Shown: positions 1 through 6,673 of the stretch, piece by piece
How the letters are laid out: each line of letters starts with the position of its first letter
How positions within the stretch are numbered: position 1 is the first letter of the stretch
Assembly (NCBI GenBank): GCA_964598495.1
Contig: CAZRBY010000025.1
Coordinates: 1-25,299, forward strand
Length of the DNA stretch: 25,299 nucleotides
Source of the DNA: Cacconaster sp964598495
GTDB lineage: Bacteria; Bacteroidota; Bacteroidia; Bacteroidales; UBA932
Direction of reading: 5' to 3'
The notes under the pieces: model-generated
Databases searched by the model: none
The model's input: only the letters and a program-made list of their open reading frames with translations
Told to the model about the DNA's origin: nothing
Made by a program: the position numbers and the translations under genes

Positions 1-22
1 GTAGGTAGCCGCCAACTTCAAG

Positions 23-55
23 AAAGCCCCGACAGCATCAGTTGTCGGGGCTTTT
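23..55 (+). terminator. Intrinsic terminator of an upstream gene
   Basis: A 12-bp perfect stem (23-34 with 43-54) with an 8-nt loop is followed by a short T run. No gene in the window precedes it, so it most likely ends a plus-strand gene lying left of the window. Stop triplets TAG at 2-4 and 6-8 could belong to that gene. Confidence 0.8.
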
Positions 56-92
56 GTTGTTTGATGCGGATAATTGTTTTTATATACAAACA

Positions 93-122
93 AAAGAGAG
101 AGCGACTAAGTCACTCTCTCTT
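93..122 (-). terminator. Intrinsic terminator of the tRNA-Pro gene
   Basis: Read on the minus strand, a 9-bp stem (94-102 with 114-122) extended by a GAC/GTC inner stem is followed by TTTTGTTTGT. It starts 5 nt after the tRNA 3' end, as expected for a monocistronic tRNA gene. Confidence 0.8.
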
Positions 123-126
123 AAAG

Positions 127-200
127 TCGGGAAGATCCGACTCGAACGGACGGCCCCCACGTCCCTAACGTGGTGCGCTAACCAACTGCGCCACTTCCCG
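127..200 (-). tRNA. tRNA-Pro, anticodon AGG
   Basis: The minus strand folds into a complete 74-nt cloverleaf: acceptor CGGGAAG/CTTCCCG, D stem GCGC/GCGC, anticodon stem CCACG/CGTGG, 5-nt variable loop, T arm GTCCG-TTCGAGT-CGGAT and discriminator A73. CCA is not encoded. The 7-nt anticodon loop is TTAGGGA, which puts AGG at positions 34-36 and so reads the proline codon CCU. The C1-G72 pair and A73 agree with bacterial tRNA-Pro identity. Bacterial tRNA-Pro normally carries GGG, UGG or CGG, so A34 is unusual. The gene has its own promoter and terminator. Confidence 0.93.
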
Positions 201-217
201 ATCCCTAATTGGGGATG

Positions 218-250
218 CAAAAATAACTCACTTTACTCAAATAACCAAAA
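218..250 (-). promoter_or_regulatory. Promoter of tRNA-Pro
   Basis: On the minus strand a perfect Bacteroidota -7 box TATTTTTG (218-225) lies 20 nt downstream of TTTTG (246-250), which fits the -33 element. The predicted start is about 12 nt upstream of the mature tRNA 5' end. Confidence 0.65.
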
Positions 251-270
251 GAAACTGCCTTTTTTATATT

Positions 271-278
271 TATATTTG
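271..278 (+). promoter_or_regulatory. -7 box of the malY-like gene
   Basis: TATATTTG matches TAnnTTTG exactly, but it ends only 4 nt before the ATG at 283. Transcription would start at or next to the start codon, giving a nearly leaderless mRNA. No convincing -33 element is visible at the expected distance. Confidence 0.45.
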
Positions 279-282
279 CCGC

Positions 283-1464
283 ATGAATACAATTTTTGAC
301 GAAGTAATCGACAGGCGAGGAACTAACGCTTATAAGACAGATCTTTTGACTGAAATCTATGGTAGAGATGATCTTATTCCCTTGTGGGTTGCAGATATGG
401 ACTTCAAGACTCCCGACTGCATTGTAGAAGCTCTCAGGAAACGTTTTAACCATGAAATTTATGGATATTCAGTAGCCCCTGACAGCTATTGGGAATCAAT
501 TATCAACTGGGAAAAGCAACTGCATGGATGGGAGATTACACGGAATGAGTTGTCTTTTATTCCGGGCATTGTAAAAGGCATTGCCTTTGTGCTGCAGTGC
601 TTTACTTCTCCCGGGGATGGAGTAATCATACAGCCTCCGGTATATATGCCTTTCATTCATGTTCCAAATGATACTGGAAGAAAACTTCTGTTTAATCCTC
701 TCATCCGCACTGAGGAGGGATTTGATATGGATTTGGTGGGGCTTGAAGAGATATGTAGAACTTCTTCTCCAAAGATACTGATACTTTGTAATCCCCACAA
801 TCCCGCCGGTATCGTCTGGTCCAGGCAGAACCTCGCTGACATGGCGCGTATCTGTTCCAAATATGGAGTTATGGTGATCTCAGACGAGATTCATGCTGAT
901 ATGGCGCTATTTGACAATGTGCATACTCCATTTCCAATGGCATCGGAGGAGGCGCGCAACATTTCAATCACTTTTGCAGCTCCCACGAAGACCTTCAATA
1001 TAGCCGGTCTTGTGAGTTCATTCAGTGTTGTGCATAATTCCGAGATACGTGATCGTTACTATGGTTGGTTGAAGGCAAATCATCTGGCTTCGCCTACTTT
1101 TATAGCAACTGTGGCCGCTGAAGCGGCATTTACGAAGGGAGGAGAGTGGCGTAAACAGATGCTCGACTATGTGGAGGGAAACGTACGCTTCGTAGAGGAT
1201 TTTCTTGCAAAAAATATCCCTGCTATTCGCGTAGTGCGGCCGCAGGCCTCCTTCCTGATTTGGCTGGATTGCCGCGAGCTCGGAATTGATCAAGAGGCTC
1301 TAAAAGATCTCTTCATAAACAAAGCCCGCCTTGCGTTGAACGACGGTGAGGCGTTCGGCAAGGAGGGCTCGGGTTATATGCGTCTAAATGTAGGCTGCCC
1401 GCGTGCAGTGTTGTCACGTGCAATGGAGCAGCTCGCTACAGCAGTGCAAAAGTCTATTTGCTAA
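283..1464 (+). CDS. MalY/PatB-family PLP aminotransferase (probable cystathionine beta-lyase)
   Basis: This 393-aa fold-type I PLP enzyme matches the MalY/PatB family (PatB means cysteine-S-conjugate or cystathionine beta-lyase) over its full length. The N-terminus MNTIFDEVIDRRGTNAYK is the family hallmark and fixes the start. Visible motifs are LWVADMDF (34-41), CNPHNPAG (169-176), SDEIHAD (200-206), the PLP lysine K236 in APTKTFNIAGL, and the carboxylate-binding arginine in MRLNVGCPR (near 367). The likely reaction is C-S bond cleavage of cystathionine or related thioethers in the cytoplasm; the exact substrate cannot be told from sequence. Its stop overlaps the convergent TlpA-like gene by 11 bp and no terminator separates them. 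Confidence 0.9.
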   Translation: MNTIFDEVIDRRGTNAYKTDLLTEIYGRDDLIPLWVADMDFKTPDCIVEALRKRFNHEIYGYSVAPDSYWESIINWEKQLHGWEITRNELSFIPGIVKGIAFVLQCFTSPGDGVIIQPPVYMPFIHVPNDTGRKLLFNPLIRTEEGFDMDLVGLEEICRTSSPKILILCNPHNPAGIVWSRQNLADMARICSKYGVMVISDEIHADMALFDNVHTPFPMASEEARNISITFAAPTKTFNIAGLVSSFSVVHNSEIRDRYYGWLKANHLASPTFIATVAAEAAFTKGGEWRKQMLDYVEGNVRFVEDFLAKNIPAIRVVRPQASFLIWLDCRELGIDQEALKDLFINKARLALNDGEAFGKEGSGYMRLNVGCPRAVLSRAMEQLATAVQKSIC

Positions 1465-2563
1465 GAGCTTCTTCAACAGCTGCTACGAGTTCTTCGCCGC
1501 GAAGGTTACGTTTTACGATAGTTCCGTCGGGACCGAAGAGGATAATTTGAGGAATGCCTGAGATACCATAGAGATCGGTAGGGGTCTTGTCTTCACCCAT
1601 GAAGATCTGATCCCATTTCATTCCGAGTTCTTCCATTGTAGCAACGCTTGCGGAGTTGTCTCCGTTGCGCTCCCAAACTGCTACTCCAAGAACAACGAGT
1701 CCTTTAGGAGTGTATTTGTCATATACACCTAGCAGAGTACTTTTAATTTCGTTCTTGCAGGGACCACACCATGATGCCCAGAAATCAACGAGAACATAGT
1801 TGCCTTTGCCAACATAGTCGGAAAGTTTAACAGAATCTCCGGCAGGGGTTTTGCCTGCGAAATCCACAAACATCTTGCCTTCAGCAGTGTTCTCTCTTGC
1901 CTCGCCTGCTGCGATCTGACGAGCTACGAGGGGGTGGTTTTTTGTAAAATCACCCATCTTCTCAACATATCCCTTGAGTTCTTCATATGAAAGGTCATAG
2001 ATGAAGTTGTTCAGTGCATAGAAACCGAGAAATCCGTTGGGATTGGCATCAATAGTCTTGTCACAGAATTCACGAACATTTTTTCCGTAATTGTCTTGAA
2101 TTTCTTTCATCTTGATTGAAGCCTCTTCCTGAGGAAGAGCACGTGCCTCTTCAAACTGGCCTATTGCCACTTCACGAATCTGAGTCAAACTATCCACAAA
2201 TGCAGTAAGAGCTTTGTTTAATTCTCCTCCCTCAACAGTGGCGGGCTCGTTCAGATTGATTGTAATATTGCCGGCTTCGGGGATGAACATCGCATTGTTT
2301 TTATTTCTGATTTTGGCATCAGTTACAAGTGCAGCAGTAAGACATCCGTTGGCATCTGCATCGCAAGAATATTCAAACTTACCGTCAACAATCTGTACGG
2401 TGTCTGCCTTTTCAGTTAGCATATCTGTAAATACAACAGCGGCTCCCGGAGTGGAAGCGAGTTCATCGGTAATTGTACCTGTAACATTGCAAACAGGCTT
2501 GCAACTGCCTAAAAGCAGCACGATGCCGGCCATTGCCAGCAAATAAAAGATTTTTTTGTTCAT
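1454..2563 (-). CDS. TlpA-like thioredoxin-fold lipoprotein
   Basis: This 369-aa protein begins with a lipoprotein signal peptide whose lipobox LGSC puts the lipidated cysteine at C21. Residues 25-105 look like the beta-rich DUF4369-type domain often found ahead of thioredoxin domains in Bacteroidota. Residues 110-225 are a helical linker. Residues 230-369 form an AhpC/TSA-TlpA thioredoxin fold with active site WCGPC (265-269) and cis-proline in GIPQ (P338). The expected role is thiol-disulfide exchange at the periplasmic face of a membrane, keeping exported proteins or cytochrome apoproteins reduced. Both active-site cysteines are intact. The partner is not known. It is convergent with the MalY-like gene and divergent from the GNAT gene. 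Confidence 0.88.
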   Translation of the reverse strand: MNKKIFYLLAMAGIVLLLGSCKPVCNVTGTITDELASTPGAAVVFTDMLTEKADTVQIVDGKFEYSCDADANGCLTAALVTDAKIRNKNNAMFIPEAGNITINLNEPATVEGGELNKALTAFVDSLTQIREVAIGQFEEARALPQEEASIKMKEIQDNYGKNVREFCDKTIDANPNGFLGFYALNNFIYDLSYEELKGYVEKMGDFTKNHPLVARQIAAGEARENTAEGKMFVDFAGKTPAGDSVKLSDYVGKGNYVLVDFWASWCGPCKNEIKSTLLGVYDKYTPKGLVVLGVAVWERNGDNSASVATMEELGMKWDQIFMGEDKTPTDLYGISGIPQIILFGPDGTIVKRNLRGEELVAAVEEALSK

Positions 2564-2614
2564 AATTGATATTGTTTTTGTTTGTTCGATCTAACTATAA
2601 AGTTCAAGAGACCA

Positions 2615-2622
2615 CAAAGTTA
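2615..2622 (-). promoter_or_regulatory. -7 box of the TlpA-like gene
   Basis: TAACTTTG on the minus strand fits TAnnTTTG exactly and lies 51 nt upstream of the ATG. The -33 region is A/T rich without a clear TTTG. Confidence 0.5.
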
Positions 2623-2635
2623 AGCAAAAAAAATG

Positions 2636-2643
2636 TATTTTTG
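2636..2643 (+). promoter_or_regulatory. -7 box of the GNAT gene
   Basis: TATTTTTG fits the consensus and sits 22 nt before the ATG at 2666. It overlaps the other in-frame ATG at 2633, which argues that the upstream ATG is not transcribed and that 2666 is the true start. It is divergent from, and within 14 nt of, the TlpA-gene -7 box. Confidence 0.55.
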
Positions 2644-2665
2644 TGAAAGATTAAATAATTTTTTT

Positions 2666-3130
2666 ATGGATATTATTAAAGTGAGGGTCGCAAGACCAAG
2701 AGATCGTAAACGATTGACGGATTTCCAGATGCAGATGGCCCTTGAGACTGAAGGCGCAGAGCTGGATCGTCGTATTGTATCCCAAGGGATCAAGTCCCTT
2801 TTGGATGACCCACATAAGGCCACATATTTCGTCGCAGAGTTTGAAGGAGTGAAGGGAATAGTCGGATGTCTCATGATTACCGATGAGTGGAGTGATTGGC
2901 GCAACGGATGGGTTTGGTGGATACAATCCCTCTATGTTTTGCCGGAGTTTCGAAACAAAGGTGTATTTACCGCCCTTTTCGAGCATGTTTGGACTATAGT
3001 CGACTCTACCTCCGATGTAAAGGGAATTCGTCTCTACGTAGATAAACGCAACACCCGCGCGCAGGAAGTCTATAAATCAATAGGTATGACCGGAGAACAT
3101 TATATCACTTACGAATTGATGAAAGAGTAA
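2666..3130 (+). CDS. GNAT-family N-acetyltransferase
   Basis: This 154-aa protein, counted from the ATG at 2666, starts MDIIKVRVARPRD, the usual beta-1 strand of GNAT enzymes. Motif A is visible as LYVLPEFRNKGVFTALFEHV, with R-x-K-G-x-F in place of the classic Q/R-x-x-G-x-G/A pyrophosphate loop. Motif B is LYVDKRNTRAQEVYKSIGM. It should transfer an acetyl group from acetyl-CoA to an amine in the cytoplasm; the substrate cannot be deduced. An in-frame ATG at 2633 would add 11 residues, but it lies inside the promoter. The next gene is 240 bp away and has a different composition. Confidence 0.85.
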   Translation: MDIIKVRVARPRDRKRLTDFQMQMALETEGAELDRRIVSQGIKSLLDDPHKATYFVAEFEGVKGIVGCLMITDEWSDWRNGWVWWIQSLYVLPEFRNKGVFTALFEHVWTIVDSTSDVKGIRLYVDKRNTRAQEVYKSIGMTGEHYITYELMKE

Positions 3131-3321
3131 AGTAAAATTATTGTTCTGATGCAACGTTTTGAATATGTTTTGCATCCATACAATATAAAATGTCTTGTAA
3201 AACAATTTTTAATTAGTGAAGTAAGTATTTCATGAGGTGCTGCGTATATATAATTGGACAAAAGTTATGTATATTGAATGATTATATATAAACTAAAGAC
3301 ATCTTCAATATTACCCCTAAT

Positions 3322-3373
3322 TTTAACTAATAAATATTATACTTATGTTTAACTAATAAATATTATACTTATG
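3322..3373 (+). repeat. Perfect 26-bp tandem duplication spanning the start codon
   Basis: Two identical 26-bp copies lie head to tail (3322-3347 and 3348-3373). Each begins TTTAACTAATAAA and ends ACTTATG. The ATG of the second copy starts the lipoprotein gene. The ATG of the first copy opens a three-codon frame (Met-Phe-Asn-stop) in the leader. The rest of the 3131-3370 gap is AT-rich with no gene or clear promoter; a 10-bp AT-only inverted repeat (3245-3254 with 3281-3290) could be chance. Confidence 0.9.
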
Positions 3374-3766
3374 AAAAAAGCTTTATATATTATTTGTTCT
3401 TTAGTTATGTTGACTCTATTGTCCGGATGTCAGGTAAAATATGGTGCTGATATTGATTTTTGGAAGTACGATCAAAGTACCTATCAAGTTTCTTCCGAAG
3501 CGCAGATTTTGCGGGTGGATTTTACATCTTCTGATGTCCCTGGTGTACACAAGTATATCCCATTTCCACACGAGTTTATAGGCAATGAGGAGGGATGGAT
3601 TTCACTTTCAACTGACTATGGTAATGTAGAGCTTAGCAACAGTGGCCATTATCCTGATTATTTTCTATTTGATATAAAGGAGAATAAAACCGGTAAAAAG
3701 AGGAGTGTTGTATTTATACCCCAAAGGATCAAAAGTTCCAAATTAAAAATCATTCAGGAACCTTAG
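3371..3766 (+). CDS. Small lipoprotein with a BACON/Ig-like domain
   Basis: This 131-aa protein has a lipoprotein signal peptide with lipobox LSGC (lipid cysteine C20). The mature part is about 110 residues and beta-rich. The pattern EAQILRVDF, then GWISLST, then YFLFDIKENKTGKKRSVVFI resembles one BACON-type Ig-like domain (typically a W-[IL]-[ST] strand followed by N-x-x-G-x-x-R-x-x-x-[VI]). That assignment is by pattern only. No catalytic motif is present. The gene is visibly more AT-rich than its neighbours, is preceded by a 26-bp duplication covering its start codon, and is followed by a strong terminator, so it looks like a monocistronic and possibly acquired unit. Confidence 0.75.
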   Translation: MKKALYIICSLVMLTLLSGCQVKYGADIDFWKYDQSTYQVSSEAQILRVDFTSSDVPGVHKYIPFPHEFIGNEEGWISLSTDYGNVELSNSGHYPDYFLFDIKENKTGKKRSVVFIPQRIKSSKLKIIQEP

Positions 3767-3787
3767 TTCTTATATTATAAATATTTG

Positions 3788-3818
3788 CCTCACGAAGCGA
3801 CTGCTCGTGAGGTTTTTT
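3788..3818 (+). terminator. Intrinsic terminator after the small lipoprotein
   Basis: An 8-bp stem CCTCACGA/TCGTGAGG (3788-3795 with 3805-3812) is followed directly by TTTTTT. Its T run also supplies the -33 box of the following gene's promoter. Confidence 0.88.
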
Positions 3819-3847
3819 GTAGATAAACCCATTATTCCGTAATTTCG
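3816..3847 (+). promoter_or_regulatory. Promoter of the GH109 gene
   Basis: TTTG (3816-3819) lies 20 nt upstream of TAATTTCG (3840-3847), which is one mismatch from TAnnTTTG. The predicted start is near 3852, leaving a leader of about 23 nt before the ATG. Confidence 0.5.
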
Positions 3848-3874
3848 CACAGAATCGATTATTCAAAATATAAT

Positions 3875-5284
3875 ATGAAAAAACTTTTCGCATTGTGCAT
3901 GATCTGCACATTAATCTTCACTGCCGGTTGCACGCAGGTGAAAGTGGACTCTTCAATGCCATATAGCGTAGAAAATGGCAGAATCGTACTTGAAACGCCT
4001 AAACGTCCTGCCGGACAGCAGAGCGCTCTGGCAATGACTGCCGAGCCGCTTGACACCGTCAGGGTGGGCTTCGTAGGACTCGGTATGAGAGGTTCTGATG
4101 CCGTTATTCGCTACACATACATAGATGGAGTGTGTATAACCGCACTTTGTGATTTGCTTCCCGAAAGAACGGAGGCCTCAAAAAATGCTCTTCTGGAGAG
4201 AGGCTGGCCTGAGCCTGCACTTTATTCGGGAGAGGAGGGATGGCGGGGACTCTGCGAAAATCCCGATGTAGATCTGGTCTATATTTGTACCCCATGGCAG
4301 AACCATGCGGAGATCTCAGTGTATGCAATGCAATGCGGCAAACATGTCGCCGTGGAGGTGCCCGGTGCAATGAGCATAGCCGAGTGCTGGGATATCATCA
4401 ATACCAGCGAGAGTGCCCGCAAGCACTGTATGATGCTGGAAAACTGCTGCTACGACTTCTTTGAGATGACTGCTCTCAATATGGCCCAGCAGGGGCTTTT
4501 CGGTGAGATTTTGCATGTTGAAGGGGCATATATCCACAATCTCGACCCCTATTGGAAGCACTATCAGGGCAACTGGAGGCTCGACTACAATCAAAAACAT
4601 CGCGGCGACAACTATCCCACACATGGCCTAGGCCCTGCCTGTCAGGTGCTCGATATCCACAGAGGCGACAGGATGGAATATCTGGTATCAATGGACACCA
4701 AGTCGGTACACGGCAAAGAGGTTTCCAAGGAGATGATGGGTATGGAAGAGTTCGCTAACGGCGATCACACCGTTACTCTGATTCGCACTGTCGGCGGAAA
4801 GCAAATCGAGATTCAACACAATGTCTATACGCGTCGTCCTTATAACAGAATGTACCAGATCACAGGTACCGAAGGATTTGCAAATAAATACCCCGTACGT
4901 GGCCTTGCACTTATGAGTCACAACCTCCCCGAAGGCCGTGAGGAATACGCAGGACTGGATGGAGAGCGCTTTGTGAGTCCTGAGTTGCTTGAAACCCTTC
5001 TGGAAGAGTATAAGCATCCGATAACCGCAGAGATTGAGGAGAAGGCACGTATGGTGGGCGGCCACGGCGGCATGGACTTCATCATGGACTATCGTCTTAT
5101 CTACTGTCTGCGCAATGGTCTCCCTCTCGATCAGGATGTTTATGATCTCGCCGAGTGGTCCTGTCTGACAGAGCTCAGCCGTATCTCAATCGAGTCCGGT
5201 TCGATGCCTGTAGCGGTTCCTGATTTTACCCGCGGGGAATGGGACCGCATCAAGGGATATCGCCACGCTTTTGTAGAGAAATAA
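3875..5284 (+). CDS. GH109-type glycosidase lipoprotein (Gfo/Idh/MocA fold; probable alpha-N-acetylgalactosaminidase)
   Basis: This 469-aa protein has a lipoprotein signal with lipobox TAGC (C19) and no twin-arginine pair. A Rossmann NAD-binding domain starts at residue 61 (VRVGFVGLGMRG), followed by CTPWQNH (139-144) and VAVEVPGA (158-165). The C-terminal Gfo/Idh/MocA-like domain holds NYPTHGLGPACQVLDI (246-261) and a GGHGGMDF motif. These motifs in a secreted Bacteroidota protein are typical of glycoside hydrolase family 109, whose characterised members remove terminal alpha-GalNAc through an NAD-dependent oxidation-elimination mechanism. The permease and sugar kinase that follow support glycan scavenging. 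A plain oxidoreductase of the same fold is the alternative. Confidence 0.85.
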   Translation: MKKLFALCMICTLIFTAGCTQVKVDSSMPYSVENGRIVLETPKRPAGQQSALAMTAEPLDTVRVGFVGLGMRGSDAVIRYTYIDGVCITALCDLLPERTEASKNALLERGWPEPALYSGEEGWRGLCENPDVDLVYICTPWQNHAEISVYAMQCGKHVAVEVPGAMSIAECWDIINTSESARKHCMMLENCCYDFFEMTALNMAQQGLFGEILHVEGAYIHNLDPYWKHYQGNWRLDYNQKHRGDNYPTHGLGPACQVLDIHRGDRMEYLVSMDTKSVHGKEVSKEMMGMEEFANGDHTVTLIRTVGGKQIEIQHNVYTRRPYNRMYQITGTEGFANKYPVRGLALMSHNLPEGREEYAGLDGERFVSPELLETLLEEYKHPITAEIEEKARMVGGHGGMDFIMDYRLIYCLRNGLPLDQDVYDLAEWSCLTELSRISIESGSMPVAVPDFTRGEWDRIKGYRHAFVEK

Positions 5285-5317
5285 CCTCACACACTGCGGC
5301 AATTCTCCTTATTTTGC

Positions 5318-5325
5318 TACCTTTG
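5318..5325 (+). promoter_or_regulatory. -7 box of the permease-kinase unit
   Basis: TACCTTTG fits the consensus exactly, 40 nt upstream of the permease ATG. No clear -33 box is seen. It suggests the permease and kinase can be transcribed separately from the glycosidase. Confidence 0.5.
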
Positions 5326-5365
5326 GGGATTATTACGGGATTTTTAAATTAAACCATTAAACAAT

Positions 5366-6643
5366 ATGACAAACGTCAAAAAACAGAATTTTGCACTGCC
5401 GATTGCAATAATGTTCTCTCTCTTCTTCATGATTGCCTTCGTGACCAACTTCGCGGGCTCAATGGGAGTAATCGTTAAAAATCAGTTCGGCGCAAGTAAT
5501 GCCCTCTCGCAACTCGGTACCCTTGCCAACTTCATCGCTTACGCCTGTATGGGTATTCCCGCAGGTATAATACTCAAGCGCAAAGGCTACAAGTTTACAG
5601 CTTTGACCGCAGTAATTGTGGGTTTTGTAGGAGTGGGTATTCAGTTTCTCTCAGGGTATGTATCTCCATCAATAGCTTTCGGAGTCTATGTACTAGGCGC
5701 ATTTGTGGCAGGTCTCTCAATGTGTCTTCTCAACATTGTAGTCAACCCGCTCCTCAATACTCTTGGCGGCGGTGGCAACCGCGGCAACCAGTTGATCCAG
5801 TTCGGAGGTTCCTGCAACTCCATTGGAGGCACAATAGCTCCCATTCTCCTCGGTTACCTTATCGGTGGCTCGATGGAGACCGCTACAGTGAGTGATGCGG
5901 CTCCCGCAATGATGATTGCAATGGGTATCTTCGTTCTCGCAGGAATTGTTCTCGGAGTAACAAATATTCCCGAACCCCACATGGAGACAGCCCAGCAGAA
6001 AGCTGCTCGCAGGACAGGTAATGTGCAGAAAGACAAATATGGTCCTCTGTCATTCCGTCATTTTGTGCTTGGTGCAATCGCAATCTTCTTCTATGTAGGC
6101 GTTGAAGTGGGCATTCCCAATACCGCTAACCTCTATATGTCCGGTAATCCCAATGTGGGGCCTGCCATAGCCGGTACTTTGGTAGGCTTCTACTGGTTTA
6201 TGATGCTTGTGGGAAGACTTATAGGCGCTCCCATTGCCGGCAAGGTTTCCAGCAAGAAGATGCTCGTGTCAGTCTCACTATTGGCAATTGTTTTCGTACT
6301 TTGTATTCTATTCATACCTGAGAATATTACAATTTCTTTCCGTGAGAAAGCGCTTCCATTGAGTATGCTCTTTGTAGTTCTCTGCGGTCTCTGTACCTCA
6401 GTTATGTGGGGAGCTATATTCAACCTCTCGACCGAGGGTCTCGGAAAATATACCCCTATGGCTTCAGGTATCTTTATGACGCTGGTTTGCGGCGGCGGCA
6501 TCCTTCCTTTTGTGCAGAACTGGTTTGCCGACTCTGTTGGTCATGTAAACAGCTACTGGGTGGTGATTGTAGGGTTTGCATACATTCTCCTATACGCTAT
6601 TTTCGGTTCCAAGAATGTAAATAAAGAGATTGTCACTGAATAA
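5366..6643 (+). CDS. MFS sugar permease, FucP/NagP-like
   Basis: This 425-aa integral membrane protein has about 12 predicted hydrophobic segments in two halves joined by a hydrophilic loop around residues 200-225 (PEPHMETAQQKAARRTG). The start LPIAIMFSLFFMIAFVTNFA and the later LNIVVNPLLNTLGGGGNRGNQL (two adjacent short motifs) are characteristic of the FucP-like branch of the major facilitator superfamily, which imports fucose, glucose, galactose or N-acetylhexosamines with protons. Lying between a GH109 glycosidase and a ROK kinase, it is a good candidate for uptake of the released amino sugar across the inner membrane. The sugar itself is inferred. Confidence 0.88.
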   Translation: MTNVKKQNFALPIAIMFSLFFMIAFVTNFAGSMGVIVKNQFGASNALSQLGTLANFIAYACMGIPAGIILKRKGYKFTALTAVIVGFVGVGIQFLSGYVSPSIAFGVYVLGAFVAGLSMCLLNIVVNPLLNTLGGGGNRGNQLIQFGGSCNSIGGTIAPILLGYLIGGSMETATVSDAAPAMMIAMGIFVLAGIVLGVTNIPEPHMETAQQKAARRTGNVQKDKYGPLSFRHFVLGAIAIFFYVGVEVGIPNTANLYMSGNPNVGPAIAGTLVGFYWFMMLVGRLIGAPIAGKVSSKKMLVSVSLLAIVFVLCILFIPENITISFREKALPLSMLFVVLCGLCTSVMWGAIFNLSTEGLGKYTPMASGIFMTLVCGGGILPFVQNWFADSVGHVNSYWVVIVGFAYILLYAIFGSKNVNKEIVTE

Positions 6644-6673
6644 TAATTTTCAGAAATCATAAAATAGAATAAT

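Noticed and set aside
2633..2665. Longer GNAT start at 2633
   Set aside because: This ATG overlaps the -7 box at 2636-2643, so it is unlikely to be transcribed; the family N-terminus begins at 2666.
3245..3290. 10-bp inverted repeat TATATATAAT/ATTATATATA
   Set aside because: It is made only of A and T in an AT-rich gap with a 26-nt spacer, so chance is a sufficient explanation.
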